The notes beneath the pieces were generated by a model. That model was not told the DNA's origin, made no database searches, and saw only the letters and a list, made by a program, of their open reading frames with translations. Positions 51,924 through 61,732 of a stretch of DNA of 64,000 bases are shown here, in pieces (position 1 is the first letter of the stretch; each line of letters begins with the position of its first letter). The DNA is taken from NCBI RefSeq assembly GCF_009902005.1, contig NZ_WUTT01000001.1, forward strand, positions 1,826,227 through 1,890,226, in the 5' to 3' direction. This DNA is from Halomonas alimentaria. GTDB lineage: Bacteria; Pseudomonadota; Gammaproteobacteria; Pseudomonadales; Halomonadaceae. The translations under genes and the position numbers were made by a program.

Positions 51924-52826
51924 ATGCAGCCATCCATACGACAGCTGAAGGCCTTCGTGGCCATTGCCGAACACGGTAGCTTCGTTGAGGCCTCAGAACG
52001 GCTGCACCTCTCTCAACCTGCCTTGAGCATTGCCATCCGTAAACTCGAGGAGTCAGCTGGCGGTGTACTGTTCAACCGCTCACCCCGGGGGGTCCAGCTG
52101 ACACCAGAAGGCCGCTACTTCCTACCCATGGCACGACGACTGATAGGCGACTGGGATGACGCTTTGGGGGATCTCGGTGAGCTATTCAACAAAGAACGCG
52201 GCAAGGTCAGTTTGGCGGCCCTTCCCACCCTCGCTGCCGGCTTCCTGCCTGCCGTGCTGGCCGACTACCGGCGTCAATACCCCAACATTGCGATCAACGT
52301 GCATGACGTCTTGGCAAATCAGGTAGATGAGCTCGTAAGTAGCCAACGCGCGGATATTGGGTTCTCAGTGGAGCCTGGTGCTACAGAGGCTATTCACTTC
52401 GAACCTCTTGTGGATGACCACTTCGTTGCCGTCTGCCCACATGGTCATCCACTGCTCGAGAACCAAACTGTCAGGTGGGAAGAGCTGATCGCATACCCCA
52501 TCATCGCTCTCAGCCGGCTTTCGAGCACACGACACGCTATTGAAGGAGTACTACAGAGCCTCGGTGCAGAGATGAACGTGATGTGCGAGGTCAGCCAGAT
52601 TGGCACCGCGGGGAGGATGGTGGCAGCAGGGCTAGGCGTCGCCGCACTGCCCTCACTCAGCTTCAAACAAATATCTGCTGAAGGCTTGGAATGGCGCCCG
52701 CTGACGAACCCGTATGTGCCGCGAACCCTGGGTGTCATCACACCGGCTCGTTCGTCTCAATCAGCTGCAGCCAAAGCAATGCTGGAGATAGTCAAAAATC
52801 ATGCAGGTTCATTAGGCCCCTTATAA
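51924..52826 (+). CDS. LysR-family regulator, divergent from the TAXI-BKACE operon
   Basis: This 300-residue regulator has the HTH in AIAEHGSFVEASERLHLSQP followed by ALSIAIRKLEE and a complete effector domain. The 129-bp AT-rich gap to the TAXI gene (with ATATAATTATTCGAAT near 51890) is where a LysR-type regulator would bind to activate the operon. Confidence 0.88.
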   Translation: MQPSIRQLKAFVAIAEHGSFVEASERLHLSQPALSIAIRKLEESAGGVLFNRSPRGVQLTPEGRYFLPMARRLIGDWDDALGDLGELFNKERGKVSLAALPTLAAGFLPAVLADYRRQYPNIAINVHDVLANQVDELVSSQRADIGFSVEPGATEAIHFEPLVDDHFVAVCPHGHPLLENQTVRWEELIAYPIIALSRLSSTRHAIEGVLQSLGAEMNVMCEVSQIGTAGRMVAAGLGVAALPSLSFKQISAEGLEWRPLTNPYVPRTLGVITPARSSQSAAAKAMLEIVKNHAGSLGPL

Positions 52827-52916
52827 CTCGAGCAACGAGCGCTTGCCCCTTTCTTTGCCTGAAAGTTTGTTGACTCGCTTCTTGAGACTCACTGTGGCGC
52901 CGGCTTGGCTGACCTA

Positions 52917-53190
52917 TCAGTAATCCTGCGTCACACCCCCCTCCACCTCGATGCCGTGCCGGGCAAGCCAGCCCTTGCGCTGCTCATAGTCAGGCATGGC
53001 GCGCTCGAGGCGGCGCCAGAAGGCGGGGGTGTGGTGTGGCTCGTACATGTGGACGAGCTGGTGGACGACGACGTACTCGGCGATATGCCAGGGCAGCAGG
53101 ACGGTCTTCCAGTGGAAGTAGACGTAGTTGCCCTTACCGCAGGCCCCCCAGCGGTAGCCCAAGTCCTGGACTGTCACGCCGACCTTACAC
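52917..53190 (-). pseudogene. Fragment of a YgjP/DUF45-type metallopeptidase with a mutated active site
   Basis: Only the C-terminal half remains: [20 protein letters not shown], then EYVVVHQLVHMYEPHHTPAF followed by WRRLERAMPDY, ending at 52917. The family zinc motif HExxH reads HQLVH here (CAG for Glu), which should abolish catalysis. The 5' half is missing: protein-like similarity begins where the TorD gene ends (53174), so torD DNA has replaced it. It is a decayed gene at the edge of the tor operon. Confidence 0.7.
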
Positions 53191-53866
53191 GCCCTGCCAG
53201 GCTGCGACAGTAGCCATCGGTCAGCGCCAGCAACGCCGGATAGAAGTCGCTGGCCGTCCTCACAGCGTCGCTTCGCGTCACCAGTTGCGGCAGCCAGCTG
53301 CACAACTCATGCTCCAGGAATGTCCCGATATCCAGGCGCAGCGGCTCTCGTGCTAAGCCCTCCGACTCGGCCAGCATCTGCAGGCGCGTGGCAAGGTAGT
53401 CGAGCATCACGGCAAGATGGTCGGCAGGCTCGCTCACCTCCCGCCGGACCGCATACCCCGCGGCGGAGAGACGCTCTTCCATGCGCCCCGCCGCCTCACC
53501 GTGAAAGCCCTCCTTGTTGCCTTCATACAGGGAGGCATAGGGCGGCGCTCCGCTGCGCGCATCCGCCAGGAAGAGCTCGGCAAAGTCGGCCGCCAGCTCC
53601 AGCTGGGGAGTTGTGAACATCACCAACCGTGACAGCGCCTCGGCAAGGCGCGTCACGTCACTGGATATGCCATGGGCATCGCCCAGGTAGTCGAGGAAGG
53701 GGGTGGCCTCACCCTGGCGATAACGCTCCAGCGAGGCGTCATCCAGCTCGCTGCCGAGCAGGGTTGCCAGCCAACGGCACACCAGGACCTCCGACTCCCA
53801 GTCGACTGGCGAACCGCTACCCGCCTCCGGGCGGGTAGCGGTCGGGGACGAGGTTGGCTCGATCAT
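53174..53866 (-). CDS. torD: TorD-family chaperone for the TMAO/DMSO reductase
   Basis: This 230-residue helical chaperone overlaps the torA-like gene by four bases. The Y-x-S-x-Y...E-x2-HL-x-VML-x-YL pattern is present in [20 protein letters not shown] and [16 protein letters not shown]. It binds the Tat signal and core of the partner enzyme during cofactor loading. Its 3' end runs into the dead YgjP fragment. Confidence 0.85.
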   Translation of the reverse strand: MIEPTSSPTATRPEAGSGSPVDWESEVLVCRWLATLLGSELDDASLERYRQGEATPFLDYLGDAHGISSDVTRLAEALSRLVMFTTPQLELAADFAELFLADARSGAPPYASLYEGNKEGFHGEAAGRMEERLSAAGYAVRREVSEPADHLAVMLDYLATRLQMLAESEGLAREPLRLDIGTFLEHELCSWLPQLVTRSDAVRTASDFYPALLALTDGYCRSLAGRVRSA

Positions 53867-56361
53867 ATCTCCACCATGGTCGGCCCGCCGAAGGCCGTCA
53901 CAGCTGGGGCCTCGCCCTCGAAGCGTTCGATCTCCACGATGCAGGTGTTGGCGCTCGGTGCCTGGGCCAGCTTGGAGGTGCCCACATCGAGGGTCAGGGT
54001 GTTGGGATCACCGTAGGTGTCCAGGGCGCCGATCTCCGGCCCCACCGGCCCGTACCAGGCCCCCTCCTGGATACGCACCACCCCGGGCGGAAAGTCATCG
54101 GATACCACCGCCCCGGCCAGCAGCTGGCCGCGATCGTTGTAGGCCCGAACCAGGTCGCCATCCTGGATGCCGCGCTCCGCTGCATCCTGCGGGCTGATGA
54201 AGATCGGCTCGCGCCCCTGCACCGCATAGGTGGCACGCAGCTCCTCGGACTCGCACATCTGGGAGTGGAGCCGCTTGTCGGGGTGCACCGACTGAAGCCA
54301 CAGCGGGTAGCGGTCGGAGTTGGGCCCCCCATGGGAGCGCTCCGCCTTCTCCATCCAGGTCGGGTAGCCGCGGCAGTCATCGTAGCCGTAGCGGGCAATC
54401 TTGCGACTGGAGATCTCGATAAAGCCTGAGGGGGTGCCCAGCGCATTGACCTCGGGAGCCTCCCGGAAGTCGGCGTGGCGTACCCAGTTCTCCCCGGGGC
54501 CGAAGTCGGCATACCCTTCCTTCCAGAACTCCGCGAACTCCGGCATGGAGGAGGTGGACTGGTCGCCTCCCGGCGCAGGGCTGAAGGACTTGTTCGCCTC
54601 GCGACACTCGTCGTAGAGCTTCTTGACCCAGCCCATCTCGTCCAGCCCCTGGCGATACTCCTCGTCACGCCCGAAGCGCCGGCACAGGTCGGTGAAGATG
54701 TCGAAGTCGCTGCGCGAATGGAACAGCGGGTCCACCAGCTTGTGCATGGCCAGCACACCGCGGTTGGAGTAGGAGCCGTAGATGTCGATATCGTTGCGCT
54801 CGAACTGGGTGCAGGCCGGCAGCACCAGATCGGAGAAGCGGCAGGTGGCATTCCAGGCGTAGTCGATGGTAACCACCGTCTCGAGCTTGTGGAACGCCTT
54901 CTTCATGCGGTTGTGGTCCTGGTGGTGGTGCCAGGGGTTGCAGCCGCTGAAGACGCACATGCGAATATCCGGGAAGGTCACGTCGGCGCCGTTGTACTGG
55001 ATCGTCTCCCCCGGGTTGAGCAGGCAGTCGATCCAGCGCGCCACCGGGATGGTCGAGGCGGCCCCCTGGAAGTCGCTGTTTTCATGCACGGGGGTCTTGC
55101 CGGCATCCACGTTGCGCGGGAAGGCACCAGGCGCACTCGCCCCGGAGGAGGGTACGCCGATGGAGCTGTAGTGGTGACCATAGCTGATACCGCCACCGGG
55201 AAGGCCGATCTGTCCCAGCATGGTCGCCAGTACGGCCCCCATCCAGTAGGGCTGCTCGCCGTGCTGCTGGCGCTGTATGGCCCAGCCGAACAGCAGCTGG
55301 GTGCGGTCGGCAGCCAGCAGGCGAGCGAACTCGCGTATCTGCTCGGCGGGAACGCCACAGATGCCTTCGGCCCACTCCGGCGTCTTGACTACACCATCCT
55401 CGTCCTCGCCCTGGACATAGGCGATGAAGTCATCGAAGCCCAGCGCATAGGCGTCGATGAACTCCTGGCTGTACAGCTCCTCGTTGTAGAGGGTGTGCGC
55501 CATGGCGAGCATGAAGGCCACGTCGGTCATCGGGTTGATGTAGAGCTGCTCGCAGTCGAGGTACTTCTGGGTCTTGGTGCGCACCGGGTCCACACTGATC
55601 ACCCGGATGCTGCCCTCCGCCACCTTGGCCTTGAGCTGCTCCAGATAGGCGTAGGACTCGTGGGTCTCGCAGTTCCATCCCACCTGCAGGTTCTTGTAGG
55701 GATCGTTGCCCCACAGCACCACCGTATTGCTGTTCTCCAGGATCAGCGGCCAGGAGGTGCCCTGGCTGTAGACCTCGGTGGAGCCCAGCACGTAGGGCAG
55801 GATCACCTGCCCGGCACCTGTGGAGTAATCCCCCACCTTCTTGACGAAGTCGCCATGCATGGCCACTGCACGCTGCATATGGTTGCCGCAGCTGTGCACC
55901 TGCCCCGTCTGCCGCCAGCCGGTGGCCCCGGCATAAAGCGCCCAGGGGCCGTAGTCGGTCTGGATGCGCTCCAGCTCCTCGTGGAAGAGATCGAGGGCCG
56001 CATCCCAGGTCAGCCGCACGAAGCGGTTGTCGCCCCGGGTGGTGCGGTCGCCGTTGTGGCGATTCTTCAGCCACTCCAGGCGCACCATCGGATAGCGGAT
56101 GCGCGACGGGTTGTAGATCAATCCCTTGATGCCGTTGAGCATCTCGGTGGGGTACTGGTCGGCACCGAACGGCTTCACCTCGGCCACCTTGCCCCCCTTC
56201 ACCAGGGCATTCATGGCGCCCCAGTGGGAGCCGGCCGTCTTCCAGACGCCCTGCTCGGTCACCCCGGCAGCGGCGGTGCTGGTGAGTAGCCCGGGGCCGA
56301 TCAGCGAGGCAGCGGAGCCGGCCATGGCCCCCTTGAGGAAACTTCTACGGCTGATAGTCAT
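53863..56361 (-). CDS. torA: TorA/TorZ-type trimethylamine N-oxide (or DMSO/BSO) reductase
   Basis: This 832-residue periplasmic molybdoenzyme is read from ATG 56361 (AAGGAG five bases upstream). The Tat signal is [15 protein letters not shown]. No N-terminal Fe-S cysteines are present, as expected for the type III DMSO reductase group. The Mo-ligand serine lies in [30 protein letters not shown] and [20 protein letters not shown] are TorA/BisC landmarks. With the TorC-like pentahaem protein upstream and TorD downstream it forms a torECAD-type operon. TMAO is the likeliest substrate, other N- or S-oxides being possible. Confidence 0.9.
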   Translation of the reverse strand: MTISRRSFLKGAMAGSAASLIGPGLLTSTAAAGVTEQGVWKTAGSHWGAMNALVKGGKVAEVKPFGADQYPTEMLNGIKGLIYNPSRIRYPMVRLEWLKNRHNGDRTTRGDNRFVRLTWDAALDLFHEELERIQTDYGPWALYAGATGWRQTGQVHSCGNHMQRAVAMHGDFVKKVGDYSTGAGQVILPYVLGSTEVYSQGTSWPLILENSNTVVLWGNDPYKNLQVGWNCETHESYAYLEQLKAKVAEGSIRVISVDPVRTKTQKYLDCEQLYINPMTDVAFMLAMAHTLYNEELYSQEFIDAYALGFDDFIAYVQGEDEDGVVKTPEWAEGICGVPAEQIREFARLLAADRTQLLFGWAIQRQQHGEQPYWMGAVLATMLGQIGLPGGGISYGHHYSSIGVPSSGASAPGAFPRNVDAGKTPVHENSDFQGAASTIPVARWIDCLLNPGETIQYNGADVTFPDIRMCVFSGCNPWHHHQDHNRMKKAFHKLETVVTIDYAWNATCRFSDLVLPACTQFERNDIDIYGSYSNRGVLAMHKLVDPLFHSRSDFDIFTDLCRRFGRDEEYRQGLDEMGWVKKLYDECREANKSFSPAPGGDQSTSSMPEFAEFWKEGYADFGPGENWVRHADFREAPEVNALGTPSGFIEISSRKIARYGYDDCRGYPTWMEKAERSHGGPNSDRYPLWLQSVHPDKRLHSQMCESEELRATYAVQGREPIFISPQDAAERGIQDGDLVRAYNDRGQLLAGAVVSDDFPPGVVRIQEGAWYGPVGPEIGALDTYGDPNTLTLDVGTSKLAQAPSANTCIVEIERFEGEAPAVTAFGGPTMVEI

Positions 56362-56380
56362 GAGAGCTCCTTGGGCGTCA

Positions 56381-57565
56381 TCAGTGAGCACCGTCGGCAT
56401 AATCGGATGAGTGCATCTGCAGGTACTTGAGCACCAGCTCCTGGGTGCCTGCGCTCAGGTTGGTGAAGCCCACCATGCCCGAGAACATCGCCGGCCAGGT
56501 GTTGGCATCGAAGTGCTCGGGCGCCGGCTCGGTGTGGCAGACGCTGCAGGCATCACGATAGGTCTGTCCGGCGGTTTCCCAGAGCGAATCACGGGTTTCG
56601 AGGTAGGCTCCCTTCTCGGCCCATAGCGCCACGCTCACCCTGCCCCAAGGCAGGCCGGTCATCTCGTCGACCACATCGGTCTCCTGGACCTCGATCAGGG
56701 CATCATCCTGGGCAATATCCTTGTTGAGGACGGCACTGCTGATGTTCTGGCCGAAGTCCTCGTAGAGCACCCGTCCGAAGCCCTTCTCCTTGCGCCATGC
56801 GGGGATCTCCAGCTTCACGCTGTCCCCCTGGGTGTCGACGATGCTGACCTCGGTGGCCACCTGCAGCACCCCGGCACGCTCGGTGAGTTCAGCATCGGTG
56901 TAGAGGTCCACGGACTTGGCGCTGTAGTACTGCTGCCCCTCATCCACGCTGACCGAGGTGGCTTCGCGAACCAGGCTGGCCAGCATGGGATCCTCGCTGC
57001 CCATCTGCTCGGGCAGCTTGTGGGCGATACCCTTGTGGCAATCGATGCAGCTCTGATCACGCTCGGCGGCGGGCTCCATGAAACGCCGCGCTTCGTCGGA
57101 CATCTTGTCCCAGTCCATGCTGTTGTAGTCGTGGCAGCTGCGGCACTCCAGTGAGCCGTTGGCCTTGAAGCGCGCCCACTCGTGCTGGGCCAGCTCCAGG
57201 CGCTTCGCCTCAAACTTCTCGGGGGTATCGATGGTGCCGAAGATGGCACCCCAGACCTCCTTGCTCGCCTGCATCTTGCGGGCGATCTTGGCGGTCCAGT
57301 CATGGGGCACGTGACAGTCGGAGCAGATGGCCCGGACCCCGGTGCGGTTGGACCAGTGCACGGTGGTCTGCAGCTCCTGGTAGACGTTGTCCTCCATCTC
57401 GTGGCAGCTGACGCAGAACTCTTCGGTATTGGTGTACTCCATGGCGGTATTGAAGCCACCCCAGAACACAATGCCGGCGAAGAAGCTGACGATGATGATG
57501 ACCCCCAGGCTGATATGCACAGGGGGTTTCTTCAGGGTGTTCCACAGCGTTGCAAGGATCTTCAT
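56381..57565 (-). CDS. torC: TorC-type membrane-anchored pentahaem cytochrome c
   Basis: This 394-residue protein has one N-terminal membrane anchor ([20 protein letters not shown], about 18-37). Four NapC/NirT-type haem sites follow (CVSCH, CSDCH, CRSCH, CIDCH), then a C-terminal domain with a fifth site (CSVCH near 355). This is the exact TorC layout. It takes electrons from the menaquinol pool and hands them to the reductase encoded 20 bases downstream. Confidence 0.93.
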   Translation of the reverse strand: MKILATLWNTLKKPPVHISLGVIIIVSFFAGIVFWGGFNTAMEYTNTEEFCVSCHEMEDNVYQELQTTVHWSNRTGVRAICSDCHVPHDWTAKIARKMQASKEVWGAIFGTIDTPEKFEAKRLELAQHEWARFKANGSLECRSCHDYNSMDWDKMSDEARRFMEPAAERDQSCIDCHKGIAHKLPEQMGSEDPMLASLVREATSVSVDEGQQYYSAKSVDLYTDAELTERAGVLQVATEVSIVDTQGDSVKLEIPAWRKEKGFGRVLYEDFGQNISSAVLNKDIAQDDALIEVQETDVVDEMTGLPWGRVSVALWAEKGAYLETRDSLWETAGQTYRDACSVCHTEPAPEHFDANTWPAMFSGMVGFTNLSAGTQELVLKYLQMHSSDYADGAH

Positions 57566-57592
57566 GTCTCGTCTCTCTCTATCAGTAGGGGC

Positions 57593-57775
57593 TTAACCGC
57601 CATGCCCGGGCGGGCCCAGCACGAAGACCTGCAGCATCCACACCACGAAGCCATAGCCGCCCACGACGGCAATGGTCAGCAGTGGCACGACGACCGCCGT
57701 GACAAAAAGAAAGGCAAGCCACTCTCGCCGCTTGCCACCGGAGCCAGTTTCGTTCTCGCTCTTGACCTCTGCCAT
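57593..57775 (-). CDS. torE: TorE/NapE-type small membrane protein
   Basis: This 60-residue protein has one or two hydrophobic helices: KRREWLAFLFVTAVVVPLLT then IAVVGGYGFVVWMLQVFVLG followed by PPG, the NapE/TorE signature. I start it at ATG 57775 (GAGGGGG upstream). It is the first gene of torECAD; the function of the family is not settled. Confidence 0.85.
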   Translation of the reverse strand: MAEVKSENETGSGGKRREWLAFLFVTAVVVPLLTIAVVGGYGFVVWMLQVFVLGPPGHGG

Positions 57776-57933
57776 ATCGCCCCCTCGCAGGTCAGCCAGC
57801 ACAGTTTCGGCATGCACAACACGCATGCGCACAATGTTGATTTAATCAGTACGCGAACAGTAGCAGCCTGCCGGGAAATAGCCATGACATTCATCAAGAA
57901 ATCGCCGCTTCCTTATGATGCATGGTGACGACC

Positions 57934-58479
57934 TTAGTCCTTCGACCTCGACCGGCCCCGAGACCCGGAATGCATCGCGGCATCCCTTTCGCCATGTTCG
58001 CCATCGCTGTCGCTCTCGAAGGCTTCGAGATTCTGCTCGTACTCCTCGGAGTGAATCCAGTCCGCCAGGCGCGCCAGCAGGGCATCCAGCTGGTGGGCCT
58101 CGGATACCGCCAAGGGCGCCAGCAGCAACTCCTCGAGAGCATCCGACAATCCTTTCGCCACCTCCCGCTTCGCATCGCCCATCTGCGTGGTGAACAGCCG
58201 GAAGCGGCGCGCATCCGCTTCGTCATTCTCGCGCCTCACCAGCTCCTGCTTGATCAACCGCTGGATGATGCGTGACGTGAGGCTGCGCTCCATGCGGGCC
58301 TGGTGCGTGAGCTCGACAAAGGTGATCCCCGGATTCTGGCCGATGATCCGCAGCACCCGTACCTCATGAACCTTGAGGCCCACCCGCGCCTGGAAGATAT
58401 CGTCGTTGGCGCGAATCGCCTCCTGGGCCAGGATATCGAGGCGAAAGGTCAACCTCTCGCGACTGAACGGCTTTGCCAC
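57934..58479 (-). CDS. MarR-family regulator
   Basis: This 181-residue protein has the winged helix at about residues 45-105 (ITFVELTHQARMERSLTSRI, then IQRLIKQELVRRENDEADAR with the wing arginines) and a charged C-terminal tail. It lies between torE (same strand, 158 bases) and a divergent MFS transporter (277 bases). Divergence fits control of the MFS-amidohydrolase pair; control of tor is also possible. Confidence 0.85.
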   Translation of the reverse strand: MAKPFSRERLTFRLDILAQEAIRANDDIFQARVGLKVHEVRVLRIIGQNPGITFVELTHQARMERSLTSRIIQRLIKQELVRRENDEADARRFRLFTTQMGDAKREVAKGLSDALEELLLAPLAVSEAHQLDALLARLADWIHSEEYEQNLEAFESDSDGEHGERDAAMHSGSRGRSRSKD

Positions 58480-58756
58480 CTCTTGCTCCTTCTTTCATGT
58501 TCCGCGGCGAGCGGCAGGCTGGCCCGACAGGGGCCTGCATGGCACCGGACGCTCGCCGCCGGTGTGTCACCCATGATAATCGAATGGGTGACGCGACTAT
58601 TGATACCAGTCAATATTCTCAATCTGCAACTATCTTAACCTGATCCCAAGAGCAGACCGGTTCGAGCCGAAGCACCCGACTCGCTCCCTTCACTGCTCCT
58701 TCGTGGCTGTGCCTCCACCGGTACGGCCTTGAGCGAGCCAATCGAGGACCGTCGTC

Positions 58757-60217
58757 ATGACCCAACCCGCTACCACCTACCAGGGTACCGACAGACTGCT
58801 GTACGGCATCATCCTGGGCGTCCTGGCCTTCTGGCTGTTCGCCCAGACCACTCTCAATATCGCCCCCACCATGGCCGCCGACCTGGGGGTAGAACAGAAC
58901 CTGATGAACATCGCCGTGTCGATCACGGCACTCTTCTCTGGCATCTTCATCGTCGTCGTCGGCGGCCTCGCCGACCGCATCGGCCGCGTCAAGACGGTGA
59001 TGTGGGGCTTCGTCTTCTCCATCATCGGCTCGCTGCTGATCGGCCTGGCCCCCTCGGGCTCGCTGGGCAGCAGCTTCCTGATGGTGGGGCGGATCTGCCA
59101 GGGTCTCTCGGGCGCCTTCATCATGCCGGCGTCCCTGGCGCTGGTGAAGGAGTACTGGGAAGGCGCCGGCCGCCAGCGCGCCATCTCCCTGTGGTCCATG
59201 GGCTCCTGGGGCGGCTCCGGCTTTGCCGCCCTGTTCGGCGGCCTGATGGCCCAGAACGTGGGCTGGCGCTGGATCTTCATTATCGCCGCCGCTCTCTCCG
59301 TGGTCGGCATGCTGATGGTGCGTGGCACGCCGGAGTCCAAGGCCGAGAACAAGGGCGCCTACAAGTTTGACCTGGTCGGTGTCATCACTTTCATGGTGGC
59401 CATGGTCGCACTCCAGGTGCTCGCCACCCAGGGCAGCAAGTTCGGCTGGACCAGCATGGCCTCGTTGGGCCTGATAGCCATCGTCTTCGTGTTCGGCGCC
59501 GTCTTCTTCAAGGTCGAGTCCGGCAATCCCAACGCCTTCGTGCAGTTCCGTCTGTTCCGCAACAGCACCTACACCGGTGCTACCATCTCCAACATGCTGC
59601 TCAATGCCACCGCCGGCATCATCATCGTCGCCATGCTGGTACTGCAGCAGGGGGGCGGTATCTCGGCCCAGGAAGCCGGCCTGCTGACGCTGGGCTACGC
59701 GATCTCCATCCTGGCCTTCATCCGCGTTGGCGAGCGGCTCCTGCAGCGCTTCGGTCCGCGCCAGCCGATGCTGTGGGGCTGCTATATCGTCGGCCTGGCC
59801 ATCGTGCTGCTGATGCCCACCAACCTGATGCTGGGCAGCTACAAGATCCTCGCCGTTATCGCCTTCTCGCTGTTCGGTGTCGGCCTCGCCTTCTACGCTA
59901 CTCCCTCTACCGATGCGGCGCTCTCCAACCTGCCCGCCGACCAGTCAGGTGCCGGCGCGGGCATCTACAAGATGGCCTCCTCCCTGGGCGCCTCCTTCGG
60001 CGTGGCGATCTCCTCGGCGATCTACACCGCCATCGCAGGCAACAACGCCGGCATCCGCTGGATCGAAGGGGTCATCAGCTTCGTCGGCAACCAGACCAAC
60101 CTGGCCTCCCGGGAAGCCGCCTTCTTCGCCTTGCTGGTCATGCTGATCATGCTGCTGGTCGCCATCGCCTCGATCGTGCTGACGATCCCCAAGGGCCGCC
60201 CGGCCGACCATGCCTGA
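58757..60217 (+). CDS. MFS transporter, 14-segment DHA2-type
   Basis: This 486-residue inner-membrane protein has about 14 hydrophobic segments. Motif A GGLADRIGRVKTVMWG lies in the first loop and motif C-like GSGFAALFGGLMAQNVGWRW in the fifth segment region, both typical of proton-coupled exporters. It is divergent from a MarR gene and followed by an M20 amidohydrolase, so it may move the substrate or product of that enzyme. ATG 58757 lacks a strong Shine-Dalgarno site. Confidence 0.88.
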   Translation: MTQPATTYQGTDRLLYGIILGVLAFWLFAQTTLNIAPTMAADLGVEQNLMNIAVSITALFSGIFIVVVGGLADRIGRVKTVMWGFVFSIIGSLLIGLAPSGSLGSSFLMVGRICQGLSGAFIMPASLALVKEYWEGAGRQRAISLWSMGSWGGSGFAALFGGLMAQNVGWRWIFIIAAALSVVGMLMVRGTPESKAENKGAYKFDLVGVITFMVAMVALQVLATQGSKFGWTSMASLGLIAIVFVFGAVFFKVESGNPNAFVQFRLFRNSTYTGATISNMLLNATAGIIIVAMLVLQQGGGISAQEAGLLTLGYAISILAFIRVGERLLQRFGPRQPMLWGCYIVGLAIVLLMPTNLMLGSYKILAVIAFSLFGVGLAFYATPSTDAALSNLPADQSGAGAGIYKMASSLGASFGVAISSAIYTAIAGNNAGIRWIEGVISFVGNQTNLASREAAFFALLVMLIMLLVAIASIVLTIPKGRPADHA

Positions 60218-60228
60218 TGCCATAACGG

Positions 60229-60254
60229 CCCACCGGCCGAGCGGCCGGTGGGCA
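60229..60254 (+). terminator. Perfect stem-loop between MFS and amidohydrolase genes
   Basis: GCCCACCGGCC (60229-60239) pairs with GGCCGGTGGGC (60244-60254) over GAGC. There is no T-run, so it may only attenuate transcription or stabilise mRNA ends between the two genes. Confidence 0.55.
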
Positions 60255-60302
60255 TCAACCGAACGTTGCTGCAACTGCCCTTAGATTGAAGAGGAAAGAG
60301 AC

Positions 60303-61472
60303 ATGAATGCCATCGTCAAGGAAATCAAGCAGAACGAAACCCAGCTCCGTGAGTGGTTCGAGCACCTGCACCGTCATCCCGAGCTCTCGATGCAGGAGTC
60401 GCAGACCGCCAGGTACATCGAGGAGACCCTGCGTAGCCTGGGTGCCTATGAGATCGAGACCGGCGTCGGCAAGCACGGCATCGTCGCCTCGCTGAAGGTC
60501 GGCGACAGCGACCGGGCCATCGGCCTGCGGGCCGACTTCGACGCCCTGCCGATCCAGGAAACCAATGATCTGGACTATCGCTCGGAAACCCCCGGTGTCT
60601 CGCACCTCTGCGGCCACGACGGCCATACCACCATGCTGCTGGCCGCCGCCAGGCAACTGGCCGAGACCCGTAACTTCGACGGCACTGTGCATCTGATCTT
60701 CCAGCCGGCGGAGGAGACCATGGAAGGGAGTCCGGCGATGATCGCCGACGGCCTGTTCGAGCGCTTCCCGATGGACGCGGTGTTCGGCATGCACAACATG
60801 CCCGGACTGGAACTCGGCAAGCTCTACTTCACGGAAGGCGACACCATGGCCGCGGTGGACAACTGGGAGGTGGAGATCACCGGCAAGGGCGGCCACGGCG
60901 CCTTCCCGGAGCATGCCATCGACCCGGTAGTCGCCGGCTCCTCGCTGGTGATGGCCCTGCAGAGTGTGGTCGCCCGCAATGTGGCCCCCGCCCACCGCGC
61001 CGTGGTCACCGTGGGCGCCTTCCAGGCCGGCCAGGCGGGCAACGTGATCGCCCACAGCGCCATCCTGCGCCTCTCCATCCGCACCACCACCCCCGAGGAC
61101 CGCGAGATGGTGCTGGGCAATATCCGCCGCCTCATCCAGCAGCAGAGTGAATCCTTCGGCTGCACCTCCGAGATCCGCGAGGGCGTGCCGGGCGCCGTGC
61201 TGACCAACGACCCCGAGGAGACCCGCAAGGCGGCCGCCATCGCCCGTCAGGCCTTCGGCGAGGAGCTGGTGTTCGAGGAGGGGCCCACCTACCTGGGCTC
61301 CGAGGACTTCGCCTTCATGCTGCAGCAGAAGAAGGGCACCTACTGCTTCCTGGGCAATGGCGACACCCCCTTCGTCCACCACCCGGAATATGTACTCAAC
61401 CCGGAGATCCTGCCCATCGGCGCGGCCTACTGGGTAGCGCTCACCGAGGGCTACCTGGCCAAGCAGGGCTGA
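60303..61472 (+). CDS. M20-family amidohydrolase (hippurate/N-acyl amino acid hydrolase type)
   Basis: This 389-residue binuclear zinc hydrolase has the landmarks HLHRHPELSMQESQTARYIE, GLRADFDALPIQE, the metal motif CGHDGHTTML, FQPAEETMEGSPAMI and GKGGHGAFPEHAIDPV in the lid domain, with LGSEDFAFMLQQKKG near the C-terminus. Family members cleave N-acyl amino acids, hippurate or indole-acetyl conjugates. AAGAGG lies a few bases before ATG 60303. It ends 16 bases before a strong hairpin. Confidence 0.88.
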   Translation: MNAIVKEIKQNETQLREWFEHLHRHPELSMQESQTARYIEETLRSLGAYEIETGVGKHGIVASLKVGDSDRAIGLRADFDALPIQETNDLDYRSETPGVSHLCGHDGHTTMLLAAARQLAETRNFDGTVHLIFQPAEETMEGSPAMIADGLFERFPMDAVFGMHNMPGLELGKLYFTEGDTMAAVDNWEVEITGKGGHGAFPEHAIDPVVAGSSLVMALQSVVARNVAPAHRAVVTVGAFQAGQAGNVIAHSAILRLSIRTTTPEDREMVLGNIRRLIQQQSESFGCTSEIREGVPGAVLTNDPEETRKAAAIARQAFGEELVFEEGPTYLGSEDFAFMLQQKKGTYCFLGNGDTPFVHHPEYVLNPEILPIGAAYWVALTEGYLAKQG

Positions 61473-61487
61473 GGCTCGGCACCCGCT

Positions 61488-61517
61488 GCGCCACGGGGCG
61501 ATTCCGCCCCGTGGCGC
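61488..61517 (+). terminator. Strong stem-loop terminator after the amidohydrolase
   Basis: GCGCCACGGGGCG (61488-61500) pairs with CGCCCCGTGGCGC (61505-61517) over ATTC, a 13-bp GC-rich perfect stem followed by CTTGTCGT. It closes the MFS-amidohydrolase unit. Confidence 0.65.
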
Positions 61518-61732
61518 CTTGTCGTGGACGGCCTCTTCACGCTAGACGACGGCGCAGAGACACCGCCAGGCATCGGCAGCAGCGCTACTACCAAGGTCGC
61601 AGGCTTGACGCGAAAACCACTTGATACCAGCCTCAGGGGGCGCCATTATCAGCGCCCACTCGCCTCCCCCCTGCCAGGGTGGTCGAGCGAGGCCAAGACA
61701 CTTACTCTCTACCCGATCTGGATTCGAACCCC

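Noticed and set aside
54475..56289. A 604-codon plus-strand frame opposite torA
   Set aside because: It is a shadow of torA with low-complexity Gly/Val/Ala/His composition.
57837..57849. FNR site upstream of torE (TTGATTTAATCAG)
   Set aside because: The half-sites are separated by three instead of four bases, so it does not fit the FNR spacing.
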